NCBI RefSeq assembly: GCF_008974245.1
Contig: NZ_BBZI01000006.1
Span: forward strand, 1,005,214-1,069,213
Direction of reading: 5' to 3'
DNA length: 64,000 nucleotides
DNA from: Streptomyces abyssomicinicus
GTDB lineage: Bacteria > Actinomycetota > Actinomycetes > Streptomycetales > Streptomycetaceae
The notes under the pieces were generated by a model, which did not search any database, was not told the origin of the DNA, and worked only from the letters and a program-made list of their open reading frames with translations. The position numbers and the translations under genes were made by a program. Below, piece by piece: positions 1-10,814 of the stretch. Positions within the stretch are counted from its first letter, which is position 1. Each line of letters opens with the position of its first letter.

Positions 1-62
1 ACCGGCTGGCCCGCCGCATGGTCCGCCGCGCCCGCCAGGTCCGCCGCGCGGTCCGCCGCTGA
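1..62 (+). CDS. 3' end of an unidentified gene (partial)
   Basis: The third plus frame reads a short Arg-rich tail (ending RRAVRR) to a TGA at 60-62. Every codon before the stop ends in G or C, as expected of a real gene in this genome; the other two frames do not show this. The start lies outside the window, so no function can be given. It would converge on the mutase gene that follows. Confidence 0.45.
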   Translation, partial: RLARRMVRRARQVRRAVRR

Positions 63-452
63 CCCGCCCCGCCCGGGCCACAGGACGCCGGGCGCGGGCG
101 CGGGGCGGTCTTCCGCCCGTCCCCTCCCGCGACAGCGCGCCACGGGCCGCAGCGCCCGACGCGCACCCGCCGGCGGGCGAGCGACGACCCGCCCGCACGC
201 CCGGCACCAGCCGCACCCGGCGGCCACAGCCGGGCACCCGGACGGCGGTCTCGGCGGACGGTAGCCGCCGGGGGCGGGCCCGAATCGCGCGCGGAACGCG
301 CCGGACAGCGCGTGTGCGCCCCGCGGGTCGCGCAGGGTCGCGGAGGCCGCGGCAGTGGGCCCGGCGGCGCCGGCGCCCGGCTGTCGCGGCCGGGCGTCGG
401 CGTCCGCCCCGCCGCGGAACGGCGGGGACGGACCGACGGCGCGGCGGGGCGG
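63..452. other. Intergenic region, no gene seen
   Basis: About 390 bases lie between two convergent genes. Open frames cross it, but their codon use lacks the strong third-position GC bias and resembles no family I know. I see no clear terminator hairpin or RNA gene. Confidence 0.5.
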
Positions 453-2033
<1,581 letters not shown>

Positions 2034-2281
2034 GGAATGTGCCTCCGCGTCCTTGCTGGTTCACGCCGTTGGGGTCACTCACCGAGACCGGGGAGACCTG
2101 CCACGGACTGTAGCGGCGGGCCCGCTGTGGGTGGAGGGTCACGCGCTGGGACCTTGCTCACAACACGCGGCGCACGACACGCGAGGGTGAGCCGTGGTTC
2201 AGCCACCGGCCGGTGCGGGGAGCATGACGGCAACAGGCGCATCAGGCCGGGTGCGGCACACGGACGACGGGGGTCGCCGCG

Positions 2282-3184
2282 ATGGGAAGACGGAAGACGA
2301 CGTGGTGGGCGGCGGCCTCGCTGGTGGTGGTGGCGGCCGCCGTCGCGGGGTGCACGGTTCAGCCGGGCAGCGAGCCCTCCTGGACCGGGGCCACCGACGA
2401 CGAGCGCAACGCCGGGCGGGCCGCCCCCTCGCCCGCCGCGCCGGCGCCGGAGAAGCCGGACCCGGGCCCCTCGCCGTCCGGGAGTCCGTCCGGTGGTCCG
2501 TCGGGGAGTCCCTCCGCCCGCCGTGCCACGCCGTCGCCCTCCCCCACACCGGCGAAGGTGCTGTGGGAGCCGGGCGACAAGGGCCGTGACGTCCGGGAAC
2601 TCCAGGCCCGGCTGCGGCAGATCGCCTGGCTGTACGAGGGGCCCACCGGGGTGTACGACCGGGCCACCGAGGAGGCGGTCAAGGGCTTCCAGGGGAAGCG
2701 GGGACTGCCGCGCACCGGGCGGATGGATACGGCCGGATGGCAGCGGCTGCTGGACATGACCCGGGAACCGGGCCGGTGGGAGCTGTACCTGATGGGCGGT
2801 CAGAAGCCGGGGCCGCCCGACCCGCGCTGCCTGGAGGGGCGGGTGCTGTGCGTCGACAAGACGACGCGCACCCTGCGCTGGATGGTGGACGGCAGGACGG
2901 TCTCCCACATGGCGGTGCGCTTCGGCTCGGTGGCCACCCCCACCCGCGAGGGCGAGTTCACCGTCTACTGGAAGTCCCGGCACCACGTCTCGACGCTCTA
3001 CGACTCGCCGATGCCGTACGCCATGTTCTTCAGCGGCGGTCAGGCGGTCCACTACTCGCCGGACTTCGCCACCCGGGGCTACGCGGGCGCCTCCCACGGC
3101 TGCGTCAACGTGCGGGACGAGAAGGCGATCGCCGGGCTGTTCGCGTCGGTGCGGGAGGGCGACAAGGTCGTCGTCCACCGGTAG
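2282..3184 (+). CDS. L,D-transpeptidase lipoprotein with peptidoglycan-binding domain
   Basis: The 300-residue precursor starts with a Sec signal and lipobox AVAGC (Cys24), so it should be lipid-anchored outside the membrane. A Pro/Ser-rich linker (about 45-95) leads to a PG_binding_1 domain (about 100-150, VRELQARLRQIAWL) and a YkuD domain with the active-site motif SHGCVNVRD (His272, Cys274). Enzymes of this family make 3-3 peptide cross-links in peptidoglycan, which are abundant in Streptomyces. The domain order matches the family. It is divergent from the mutase gene and convergent with sdhB. The exact physiological role is not visible in the sequence. Confidence 0.92.
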   Translation: MGRRKTTWWAAASLVVVAAAVAGCTVQPGSEPSWTGATDDERNAGRAAPSPAAPAPEKPDPGPSPSGSPSGGPSGSPSARRATPSPSPTPAKVLWEPGDKGRDVRELQARLRQIAWLYEGPTGVYDRATEEAVKGFQGKRGLPRTGRMDTAGWQRLLDMTREPGRWELYLMGGQKPGPPDPRCLEGRVLCVDKTTRTLRWMVDGRTVSHMAVRFGSVATPTREGEFTVYWKSRHHVSTLYDSPMPYAMFFSGGQAVHYSPDFATRGYAGASHGCVNVRDEKAIAGLFASVREGDKVVVHR

Positions 3185-3365
3185 CCGGGGCCGTCGGGGA
3201 GGGGTGCGCGGGCGGGGCAGGGGGAACGTGTCCCGCCCGCGCGGGGTGCGGGGCCAGGTGTACGGGGGGGAACCCTGGCTCCGCGGCAGCCGATGACCAG
3301 TCGGCCCACTTCACTCAGCGCCGTGTGCCCCGAAAATGTCACCGGATGCCTCCGGGACACGGGGC

Positions 3366-3395
3366 GAGGGCCCCGCAGCGTGCTGCGGGGCCCTC
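3366..3395 (-). terminator. Terminator hairpin after sdhB
   Basis: Two perfect 14-base arms (GAGGGCCCCGCAGC and its complement) are separated by two bases. The hairpin begins about 33 bases past the sdhB stop and lies between convergent genes, so it may serve both. No U-tract follows, as is usual in Streptomyces. Confidence 0.75.
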
Positions 3396-3427
3396 GGCCT
3401 GTGCGTTCCGCCGGGTGGCGGCGGGGG

Positions 3428-4201
3428 TCAGATGCGACGCGTGATCAGCGCGCGCTTGACCTCCTGGATCGCCTTGGTGATCTCGATGCCACGGGGGCAG
3501 GCGTCCGTGCAGTTGAAGGTGGTGCGGCAGCGCCACACGCCGTCACGGTCGTTGAGGATCTCCAGGCGCTGCTCGCCCGCCTCGTCACGGCTGTCGAAGA
3601 TGAAGCGGTGGGCGTTCACGATGGCGGCCGGACCGAAGTACTGGCCGTCGTTCCAGAACACCGGGCAGGACGACGTGCACGCGGCGCACAGGATGCACTT
3701 GGTGGTGTCGTCGAACCGCTCGCGGTCCTCGGCGGACTGCAGACGCTCACGCGTCGGCTCGTTGGTGTCCTTCGTGATCAGGAAGGGCATCACGTCGCGG
3801 TAGGCCTGGAAGAACGGCTCCATGTCGACGACGAGGTCCTTGAGCACGGTCAGGCCCTTTATGGCCTCGACGGTGATCGGCTTCTCGGGGTTGATGTCCT
3901 TGATCAGCGTCTTGCACGCCAGGCGGTTCTTGCCGTTGATCCGCATGGCGTCGGAGCCGCAGATGCCGTGCGCGCAGGAGCGGCGGAAGGTGAGCGTGCC
4001 GTCCAGGTCCCACTTGATCTTGTGGAGACCGTCGAGCACACGCTCCTTCGGGTCCATCTCCAGCGTGAAGTCCTGCCACTCCGCCTCGGCGGACACCTCG
4101 GGGTTGAAGCGCCGGACGCGGAAGGTGACCGTGATGTACGGGGAGTCGGCGAAACCGGGCTCGGCGCCGCCGTCGGTCTTCTCCAGGGTCGGGGTTGCCA
4201 T
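3428..4201 (-). CDS. sdhB: Succinate dehydrogenase iron-sulfur subunit
   Basis: The 257-residue subunit carries electrons from the SdhA flavin to the membrane quinone. The N-terminal [2Fe-2S] ligands are Cys76, Cys81, Asp84 and Cys96; the Asp in the third place also occurs in other bacterial SdhB. The C-terminal ferredoxin domain has CILCAACTSSCP and a later CTDACP for the [4Fe-4S] and [3Fe-4S] clusters. Its ATG shares one base with the sdhA stop (TGATG), so translation is probably coupled. It is the last gene of sdhCDAB and is followed by a strong hairpin. Confidence 0.97.
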   Translation of the reverse strand: MATPTLEKTDGGAEPGFADSPYITVTFRVRRFNPEVSAEAEWQDFTLEMDPKERVLDGLHKIKWDLDGTLTFRRSCAHGICGSDAMRINGKNRLACKTLIKDINPEKPITVEAIKGLTVLKDLVVDMEPFFQAYRDVMPFLITKDTNEPTRERLQSAEDRERFDDTTKCILCAACTSSCPVFWNDGQYFGPAAIVNAHRFIFDSRDEAGEQRLEILNDRDGVWRCRTTFNCTDACPRGIEITKAIQEVKRALITRRI

Positions 4202-5955
4202 CAGTACTTACGCTCCATCGGCTGGTAGCGGGTCTGGACGACCGGCTTGTAGTCGAGACGGATGCTCGCGGAGCCGTCCTCGGCCACCTCTCGGTACGCC
4301 ATGGTGTGGCGCATGAAGTTGACGTCGTCGCGGTTCGGGTAGTCCTCGCGGTAGTGGCCGCCGCGGGACTCCTTGCGGGCCAGCGCGGAGACGGCCATGA
4401 CCTCGGCCAGCTCGAGCAGGTTGCCCAGCTCGATGGCCTCGAGCAGGTCGGTGTTGAACCGCTTGCCCTTGTCCTGGATCGAGACGTTCCTGTACCGCTC
4501 GCGCAGCTCGCGGATCTTCTCCACGGCCGCCTGGATCGTCTTCTCGGTGCGGAACACCATGACGTTGGCGTCCATGGTGTCCTGCAGCTCGCGGCGGATG
4601 TCCGCCACGCGCTCCTCGCCCGTGGCGGAGCGCAGGCGCTCGACCTCCGAGACCACGAACTCCGCCGGGTTCTCCGGCAGCGGGGCGTAGTCGGCGGAGT
4701 GGGCGTACGCGGCGGCCGCGATGCCGGAGCGCTTGCCGAAGACGTTGATGTCCAGCAGCGAGTTGGTGCCCAGGCGGTTGGCGCCGTGCACCGACACGCA
4801 GGCGACCTCGCCGGCGGCGTACAGGCCCGGCACCACCGTGGTGTTGTCGGCGAGGACCTCGCCCTCCACGTTGGTGGGGATGCCGCCCATGGCGTAGTGC
4901 GCGGTGGGCTGGATCGGGATCGGGTCCGTGTAGGGCTCGATGCCGAGGTAGGTGCGCGCGAACTCGGTGATGTCCGGCAGCTTGGCGTCCAGCTGCTCCG
5001 GCGGCAGGTGGGTGAGGTCCAGGTAGACGTGGTCGCCCTCGGGACCGCAGCCGCGGCCCTCGCGGATCTCCGTGTAGATGGAGCGGGAGACGACGTCGCG
5101 GGAGGCGAGGTCCTTCATCACCGGCGCGTACTTCTCCATGAAGCGCTCGCCGTGCTTGTTGCGGAGGATGCCGCCCTCACCGCGGGCGCCCTCGGTGAGC
5201 AGGATGCCCATGCGCCAGATGCCGGTCGGGTGGAACTGGAAGAACTCCATGTCCTCCAGCGGGATGCCCCGGCGGTAGACGGCCGCCTGGCCGTCACCGG
5301 TGAGGGTGTGCGCGTTGGAGGTCACGCGGAAGAACTTGCCGGTGCCGCCGGAGGCGTAGATGACCGACTTCGCGTGGAAGACGTGGATCTCACCGGTGGC
5401 CAGCTCGTAGGCGACGACGCCGGCCGAGACCTGCTTGCCGTCGACCTCGGTGAGCAGCTGGTCGAGGACGTAGAACTCGTTGAAGAACTCCACGCCCTCC
5501 TTGACGCAGTTCTGGTACAGCGTCTGGAGGATCATGTGGCCGGTGCGGTCCGCGGCGTAGCAGGACCGGCGGACCGGGGCCTCGCCGTGGTTGCGGGAGT
5601 GACCGCCGAAGCGTCGCTGGTCGATGCGGCCCTCGGGCGTCCGGTTGAACGGCAGGCCCATCTTCTCCAGGTCGAGGACCGAGTCGATGGCCTCCTTCGC
5701 CAGGATCTCCGCGGCGTCCTGGTCGACCAGGTAGTCACCGCCCTTGACCGTGTCGAAGGTGTGCCACTCCCAGTTGTCCTCCTCCACGTTGGCCAGCGCG
5801 GCGGCCATGCCGCCCTGCGCGGCGCCCGTGTGGGAGCGGGTCGGGTAGAGCTTCGTCAGCACGGCGGTGCGGCTGCGCTTCGTCGCCTCGATGGCGGCGC
5901 GCATGCCGGCGCCGCCGGCGCCGACGATGACGGTGTCGTACTTGTGGATCTTCAT
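4201..5955 (-). CDS. sdhA: Succinate dehydrogenase flavoprotein subunit
   Basis: This 584-residue protein oxidises succinate to fumarate on the cytoplasmic side of complex II. GAGGAG (12-17) binds FAD, and [10 protein letters not shown] carries His42, the expected site of covalent FAD attachment. The substrate region HPTGIW and the C-terminal FAD-binding domain are intact, and the length is normal. It lies 18 bases after sdhD and overlaps sdhB by one base. Confidence 0.97.
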   Translation of the reverse strand: MKIHKYDTVIVGAGGAGMRAAIEATKRSRTAVLTKLYPTRSHTGAAQGGMAAALANVEEDNWEWHTFDTVKGGDYLVDQDAAEILAKEAIDSVLDLEKMGLPFNRTPEGRIDQRRFGGHSRNHGEAPVRRSCYAADRTGHMILQTLYQNCVKEGVEFFNEFYVLDQLLTEVDGKQVSAGVVAYELATGEIHVFHAKSVIYASGGTGKFFRVTSNAHTLTGDGQAAVYRRGIPLEDMEFFQFHPTGIWRMGILLTEGARGEGGILRNKHGERFMEKYAPVMKDLASRDVVSRSIYTEIREGRGCGPEGDHVYLDLTHLPPEQLDAKLPDITEFARTYLGIEPYTDPIPIQPTAHYAMGGIPTNVEGEVLADNTTVVPGLYAAGEVACVSVHGANRLGTNSLLDINVFGKRSGIAAAAYAHSADYAPLPENPAEFVVSEVERLRSATGEERVADIRRELQDTMDANVMVFRTEKTIQAAVEKIRELRERYRNVSIQDKGKRFNTDLLEAIELGNLLELAEVMAVSALARKESRGGHYREDYPNRDDVNFMRHTMAYREVAEDGSASIRLDYKPVVQTRYQPMERKY

Positions 5956-5973
5956 GAAGTCTGCAGCCCCGGT

Positions 5974-6468
5974 CTAGCGGATGTTCGGGTCGAAGGTGAA
6001 GATCACCAGCGTGCCCAGCAGGATGGTGAACACCGTGGCGGTGTAGAGGAGGCCCTTGAGCCACACCCGGGTGTTCGCGCGCTCCGCGTAGTCGTTGATG
6101 ATCGTGCGCAGGCCGATGGTGCCGTGGAGCATGGCGAGCCACAGCATCAGCAGGTCCCAGACCTGCCAGAACGGCGAGGCCCAGCGGCCGGCCACGAAGG
6201 CGAAGCCGATCTTCTGCACGCCGCCGTCCAGCACCAGCTGCACCACGAGGTGGCCGATGACCAGGACGACGAGCACGACGCCGGACAGGCGCATGAAGAG
6301 CCACGCGTACAGCTCGAAGTTGCCCCGGGTGGACCGCGGGGTCTTCTTGGTGCGCTGGCGCGGGGGCTCGATGACGGGAGCCGGGTTGTCGACGGAGTAG
6401 AGGGAGTCCCCCTCGACCGGGCCGATGCCCGAGGCGGCGGTGTCGGTCTTGACGGTGTTGTTCGACAT
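5974..6468 (-). CDS. sdhD: Succinate dehydrogenase membrane anchor subunit
   Basis: The 164-residue protein has a soluble N-terminal tail of about 50 residues followed by three membrane helices (about 58-80, 97-118, 138-157). The His residues in VIGHLVVQ and MLHGTIG are candidates for haem b and quinone contact. It anchors SdhAB to the membrane with SdhC. It sits eight bases after sdhC in the sdhCDAB operon. The order C-D-A-B supports this call over other small membrane proteins. Confidence 0.93.
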   Translation of the reverse strand: MSNNTVKTDTAASGIGPVEGDSLYSVDNPAPVIEPPRQRTKKTPRSTRGNFELYAWLFMRLSGVVLVVLVIGHLVVQLVLDGGVQKIGFAFVAGRWASPFWQVWDLLMLWLAMLHGTIGLRTIINDYAERANTRVWLKGLLYTATVFTILLGTLVIFTFDPNIR

Positions 6469-6476
6469 GCTTCGCG

Positions 6477-6857
6477 TCAGCTCCCGAAGACTTCAGCAGC
6501 GGCGTGACCGAGGACGGGGTACAGCGCGCCGATCATGAGCACGACCCACACGCCGACGACGGCCCAGAGCATCTGCTTCTGGTAGCGCGTGCCCTTCGAC
6601 CAGAAGTCGACGGCGATGACACGCAGGCCGTTCAGCGCGTGGAAGAGGATGGCGGCGACGAGGCCGTACTCCAGCAGCGCGACAAGGGGCGTCTTGTACG
6701 TGGCCACGACCTCGTCGTAGGCCTCGGGGGAGACACGCACGAGAGCGGTGTCCAGCACGTGGACGAACAGGAAGAAGAAGATCAGCACGCCGGTGACTCG
6801 GTGAGCCACCCACGACCACATTCCTTCCCGTCCGCGGTAAAGCGTTCCAGCCGGCAC
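6477..6857 (-). CDS. sdhC: Succinate dehydrogenase cytochrome b556 subunit
   Basis: The 126-residue subunit has three membrane helices, with SWVAHRVTG at the first helix and HALNGLRV in the third, both typical of SdhC and carrying haem ligand candidates. I place the start at the GTG at 6857: it has GGAGGG seven bases upstream and gives the usual length starting VPAGTLYRG. A longer frame to 6947 would add an atypical 30-residue Pro-rich extension. It is the first gene of sdhCDAB, so the operon promoter must lie in 6858-6994, where I could not fix a convincing -35/-10 pair. Confidence 0.93.
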   Translation of the reverse strand: MPAGTLYRGREGMWSWVAHRVTGVLIFFFLFVHVLDTALVRVSPEAYDEVVATYKTPLVALLEYGLVAAILFHALNGLRVIAVDFWSKGTRYQKQMLWAVVGVWVVLMIGALYPVLGHAAAEVFGS

Positions 6858-6994
6858 GGAAGAACCCTCCGGGAGCGGGGATTGGGGCCTCGCCGGCTTT
6901 GTCTGTCGGTCGGGCCCGGCCGGGTACGGTCCACCGGCCCCGGCCATCGTAGCGACGTGGTGTCGGAACCTTTAGCGCAGCCCTGCCGATGTGA

Positions 6995-7732
6995 TCAAAC
7001 CGGTAGCCCCAGCGGGGGTGCGAATGGGGGGAATTCAGCACATCCGGCATCAAAATCCCCGGCACGATCGGAACGAATCAGTCGGGTGAGTCGTTCCCGC
7101 GCCAGTTGCCGCAGCTCCTCCGCGGCGAGCACACGCTCGTCCTCCGGCGCCAGGGCCAGCCGGTCGCGGACCGTGGCGAGGAGGTGGTTGAGGGCGTCCT
7201 CCGGATCCACCCCCTCCAGCGAGAGCACGAAGCCGTGCCCGAACTTCTGTTCGTAGGCCACCCAGGCGGCGCGCACCGCGGTACGGGCGGCGCGGGGCAT
7301 GGACCGCACCACCCGCAGCTGCTGCTCGGACCACAGTCCGCTCCCGGCGCCGGGCGCGGGAGGCGTGGCCGTCGGGTCGTCGGCGGCCAGGAAGGCCAGG
7401 GCGAGGTCATCCGTCCGGAGCAGCCGGCACTCCTCGCGTACGGCGTGGAGCAGTTCGTCGGGCGAGAGGTCGTAGGCCGCCTCGTCGGAGGCGGCGAGCA
7501 GGGAGGCGAGGTCCGGGTACGGGCGGTGGGCCGCCATCCGGAGGGCCCAGCGGGGGTTGCGCAGACAGCGGGCCAGGAGGTGCCGGGCGGCGGTCTCGGT
7601 CTTCCCGTTGAACCGCTCCAGGCCCTCGGGGGCGACATGGCCCTGTTCCGGGATGCGTGTCGAAGGCAGCGGAGGTCCTCGGCGGGTTCCGGGGCGCCAC
7701 GAGGGGCGCCGCGTGGGGTACGGCAGGAACAT
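6995..7732 (-). CDS. OHCU decarboxylase-like protein, catalytic motif missing
   Basis: The C-terminal 210 residues follow the plan of 2-oxo-4-hydroxy-4-carboxy-5-ureidoimidazoline decarboxylase (uric acid breakdown): LERFNGKTE, a short NPRWALRMAAHRPY segment, then AYEQKFGHGFVLSLEG and a final LARERLTRLI helix. The His-Pro-Arg/Lys-Ile-Gly motif that supplies the catalytic His is absent; the matching region reads VREECRLLRTDDLAL. It is therefore probably not an active decarboxylase of the usual kind. No other urate genes are nearby. The start is uncertain: the ATG at 7732 lacks a clear ribosome binding site, and codon bias weakens before about 7635. Confidence 0.65.
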   Translation of the reverse strand: MFLPYPTRRPSWRPGTRRGPPLPSTRIPEQGHVAPEGLERFNGKTETAARHLLARCLRNPRWALRMAAHRPYPDLASLLAASDEAAYDLSPDELLHAVREECRLLRTDDLALAFLAADDPTATPPAPGAGSGLWSEQQLRVVRSMPRAARTAVRAAWVAYEQKFGHGFVLSLEGVDPEDALNHLLATVRDRLALAPEDERVLAAEELRQLARERLTRLIRSDRAGDFDAGCAEFPPFAPPLGLPV

Positions 7733-7890
7733 GCGCGGACGATGCGTGAGGTGTGGACACACGGTAGCGGCGTGGCCACGGAGACGGTAGCCGAACGAAG
7801 GTCTTTCACCCGCCGGGGAGAAGGACCGGACGCGGGGTGGACGCCGCGCGTCGACGGGCGGGCGGGACGAATCGCTCTTACGTTGGCAAG

Positions 7891-9546
7891 GTGAGCCAGC
7901 ACAGTCGTCATACCGCAAACAGCCCGAAGCACGGCAGGTCCGGCCGTTCCACCGATGGGGTGCGGCGGATGCGGCAGGCCCGCTGGGCCGCGGCGGCGGT
8001 CGTCGCCGCCGGCTCGGCCGTCCTGGCGTACAACCTCTGGCCGGACGACGGAAGTGGCGGATCGTCCGGCAGCCGCACCCCCGCCGGCACCCGCGCCGCC
8101 CCCACCTCGCCCCAGCCCGCCTCCACACCTCCGCGGACGATCCCGGCCGTCCGCGAGTACACCCCGGAGTCCGGCCCCGGCTGGAAGCCGGCGGACGGCG
8201 CCCGCGTGGTGGTCAACGACGACGCCCTCGCCGACGAGGGCCGTCTGGTCGCCGGGGAGCTGGGCCTGACCTACGCCGGGGAGAAGGGCGCGAAGGACGT
8301 GCGGGACGGCGACCTGCGCCTGGAGACCGGCGGGGACCAGGGCGCGAACCCGGAGTCGTACCGGCTGACCGTCCGCGACGGCCGCGCGGTGATCAGCGGG
8401 CCTTCCGAGGCCGGCGTCTTCTACGGCACCCGCACCCTGAAGCAGACGGTGGCCCAGGGCGGCACCGCTCCGGAGGGCGTGATCCAGGACGAGCCGGCCA
8501 AGGCCAAGCGCGGCCTGATGCTCGACATCGCCCGGAAGTTCTACTCGGCCGACTGGATCGAGACCCGGATCCGTGAGATCGCCGACCTCAAGTACAACGA
8601 GTTCGGCCTGCACTTCTCCGACGACCAGGGCTTCCGCGTCGAGTCGGCCGAACACCCCGAGATCGTCTCCGACCCGCACCTCACCAAGGCGGAGGTCCGG
8701 CGGATCGTCGACCTCGCCCGCAGCCTGCACGTGCGGATCGTCCCGGAGATCGACTCCCCCGGGCACCTGGGCGCGGTGCTGAGGTCCCATCCGGACCTCC
8801 AGCTGTACAACGCGAACGGCCGGCCCACCGCGGGCGCGATCGACATCTCCAAGCCGGCCGCCGGGCAGCTCGTCGACGAGCTGATCGAGGAGTACTCCGA
8901 GGTCTTCCCCGGCAGCGAATGGCACCTGGGCTCCGACGAGTACCTGGCGCTGATGGTCAGCGACCCGGAGGCGTCCTACCCGGGTCTGGCGGCCGCGGCC
9001 CGCGAGAAGTACGGCCCGGACGGCACCGTCGAGGACCTCACCACCGGATGGCTCAACGACCGGGCCGCCACCGTGAAGAGGCTGGACCGCACCCCGCGCG
9101 CCTGGAACGACGGCTTCTTCGACGGGGGCGCGGTGGAGCCCTCGGAGGACATCCAGGTCGCCTACTGGACCGGCAAGGAGATCGGCGCCAGGGAGCCCGC
9201 CGAGTTCCTGGAGGCCGGGCGTGAGCTGATCAACTACAACGACGAGTACCTCTACTACGTGCTCGGCGAGCCGCAGACCTTCGTCTACCCGACCGGGCAG
9301 CGGATCTACGAGGAGTGGACCCCGCTGGTGGTGCGCGGTTCCACGCCGGTGCCCGAGCGGTACGACGCCCAGATCCTCGGCGGATCGCTGGCCGTCTGGG
9401 GCGACCGGCCCGACGCCCAGACCCAGGAACAGGTCGCGGCCGGGCTGCGGATGCCGCTGCGGGCCACGACGCAGAAGCTCTGGGACCCACGCGAACCGGC
9501 GCTGAGCTGGACGGACTTCCAGCAGCTCGCGGAGCGGCTCGGCTGA
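7891..9546 (+). CDS. Membrane-anchored or secreted GH20 beta-N-acetylhexosaminidase-like hydrolase
   Basis: The protein has a basic N-terminus, one hydrophobic segment (about 30-47) and a Pro/Ser/Thr linker, then a GH20b-like domain and a catalytic barrel. The glycoside hydrolase 20 signature HLGSDE is present, with the Asp-Glu pair encoded at 8935-8940 (residues 349-350 from the chosen start). Family members release terminal GlcNAc/GalNAc, for example from chitin. I chose the GTG at 7891 because TACGTT ends six bases before it, fitting a leaderless transcript; a frame to 7837 exists but codon bias is poor there. It is divergent from the OHCU-like gene. Exact substrate unknown. Confidence 0.82.
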   Translation: MSQHSRHTANSPKHGRSGRSTDGVRRMRQARWAAAAVVAAGSAVLAYNLWPDDGSGGSSGSRTPAGTRAAPTSPQPASTPPRTIPAVREYTPESGPGWKPADGARVVVNDDALADEGRLVAGELGLTYAGEKGAKDVRDGDLRLETGGDQGANPESYRLTVRDGRAVISGPSEAGVFYGTRTLKQTVAQGGTAPEGVIQDEPAKAKRGLMLDIARKFYSADWIETRIREIADLKYNEFGLHFSDDQGFRVESAEHPEIVSDPHLTKAEVRRIVDLARSLHVRIVPEIDSPGHLGAVLRSHPDLQLYNANGRPTAGAIDISKPAAGQLVDELIEEYSEVFPGSEWHLGSDEYLALMVSDPEASYPGLAAAAREKYGPDGTVEDLTTGWLNDRAATVKRLDRTPRAWNDGFFDGGAVEPSEDIQVAYWTGKEIGAREPAEFLEAGRELINYNDEYLYYVLGEPQTFVYPTGQRIYEEWTPLVVRGSTPVPERYDAQILGGSLAVWGDRPDAQTQEQVAAGLRMPLRATTQKLWDPREPALSWTDFQQLAERLG

Positions 9547-9715
9547 ACGGCCTCCCGGGCGGAGCGGCTTCCCCCGGGTTCGTTCTCCCTGGACGACGGA
9601 CGATCGTCGGACGTATGTTCGGCCCTTGGGTGCGGGCGGGTGGCGCGGTACGCGGCCCGCCCGCACCGTGCTGTGCCGAACCCGCCGTACCGACATCCTC
9701 ACCGGGAGACCCACC

Positions 9716-10528
9716 GTGCTCTGCCTCAACTGCCGCCACCACGAGGCGCGTCCGCAGGGGGTGCACTGCGATTCCTGCGCCGCCGGGCTGCGCCCCGCCG
9801 CCACGGCCGGCGGCCCCGGGGCCTGGCTGCGCCCGCCGCTGACCCTGGCCCGCTGGACGGCCGGGCTGCTGGGGCTGGTGGTCGTGAGCGACCTGGTCGC
9901 GCTGTGGGCGGACTTCGGGCTGTACGACCTGGTCCGCGAGCGCACGGCCGCCGGGGACGACATGATCGACGTCTACACCACGCGCGACGCGCACCTGCTC
10001 GTCGCGGGGGCGGCCCTGCTGCAGACCGTCGCCCTGGTCGCCTGCGCCGCCGTGTTCCTCGTCTGGTTCCACCGGGTCCGGGTCAACGCCGAGGTCTTCT
10101 CCCCGGAGGGCCACGAGATGCGGCGGGGCTGGACGGTGTGGGGCTGGTTCGTCCCGGTGGTGAACCTCTGGTTCCCGCGCCGGATCGCCGGCGACGTCTG
10201 GCGGGCGTCGGTCAGGCCCGGGCACGGCGAGGCGCTGCTCAACCTCTGGTGGGCGATGTGGCTTGGCTCCTGGGCCCTGGGCCGCCTCGCGAGCACCTCG
10301 TACGACGGCGCCTTCGATCCCGACGCCACCGATGTGACCACCGCCGCCCAGGCCGCCGGCCTGGCGATGGGCGCGGACGCCTTCGACGCCGTGGCCGCCG
10401 TCGTCGCGGCGTGGTTCGTGCTGCGGCTCTCCACGCTCCAGCACCGCGAGGCCGTCGAACGGGCGGCCGCCGCGCCGGCGCCCGCCGCGCATCCGGCTCC
10501 GCATACGGTGACGCCCCACCATGCCTGA
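9716..10528 (+). CDS. DUF4328 membrane protein with N-terminal zinc-ribbon cysteines
   Basis: The 270-residue protein begins with two Cys pairs (CLNC and CDSC) that look like a small zinc ribbon, then has about four to five membrane helices with the DUF4328 hallmarks RRGWTVWGWFVPVVNLW and LLNLWWAMWL. The C-terminus is Ala/Pro/His-rich. The function of DUF4328 is unknown. The GTG at 9716 has GGGAG about eight bases upstream; longer frames lack support. It stands alone after the hexosaminidase, with a hairpin downstream. Confidence 0.82.
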   Translation: MLCLNCRHHEARPQGVHCDSCAAGLRPAATAGGPGAWLRPPLTLARWTAGLLGLVVVSDLVALWADFGLYDLVRERTAAGDDMIDVYTTRDAHLLVAGAALLQTVALVACAAVFLVWFHRVRVNAEVFSPEGHEMRRGWTVWGWFVPVVNLWFPRRIAGDVWRASVRPGHGEALLNLWWAMWLGSWALGRLASTSYDGAFDPDATDVTTAAQAAGLAMGADAFDAVAAVVAAWFVLRLSTLQHREAVERAAAAPAPAAHPAPHTVTPHHA

Positions 10529-10570
10529 GGGCCGCCCGGCAGGTGCCGGTCGCCGCGGGGAAACGGGCGG

Positions 10571-10610
10571 CGGCCGGGGCCGCCACCCCCCACAGGAGAG
10601 GCCCCGGCCG
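10571..10610 (+). terminator. Likely terminator of the DUF4328 gene
   Basis: Eleven-base arms (CGGCCGGGGCC and its complement) flank an 18-base loop about 40 bases after the stop. Confidence 0.5.
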
Positions 10611-10814
10611 TCGCAGCCGACGGGCCGTCTCCGGCCCGCAATCGTTTCAGCGTCGGCGCCCGCGGTTTTGTCACACCAACCACACAAAAATCTCCGCGAC
10701 CTCCACGGGCTCATGGACGTGGACTCGTCGGCGCCGTAACGTGCCTGTCGCGACGGAGACGAATCCGGGCCGCGGGCGCGGCGCCGGTCTGGGCGCGAGA
10801 AAGGCACGCGTGGG

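Noticed and set aside
4195..6507. 770-codon plus-strand frame across sdhA/sdhD
   Set aside because: It is antisense to two conserved genes and has no recognisable domain.
6858..6947. 30-residue N-terminal extension of SdhC
   Set aside because: The internal GTG has an ideal GGAGGG site and gives the normal length; the extension is Pro-rich and atypical.
7078..9963. 961-codon minus-strand frame over the hexosaminidase gene
   Set aside because: The plus strand encodes clear GH20 motifs; the minus frame is a codon-bias shadow.
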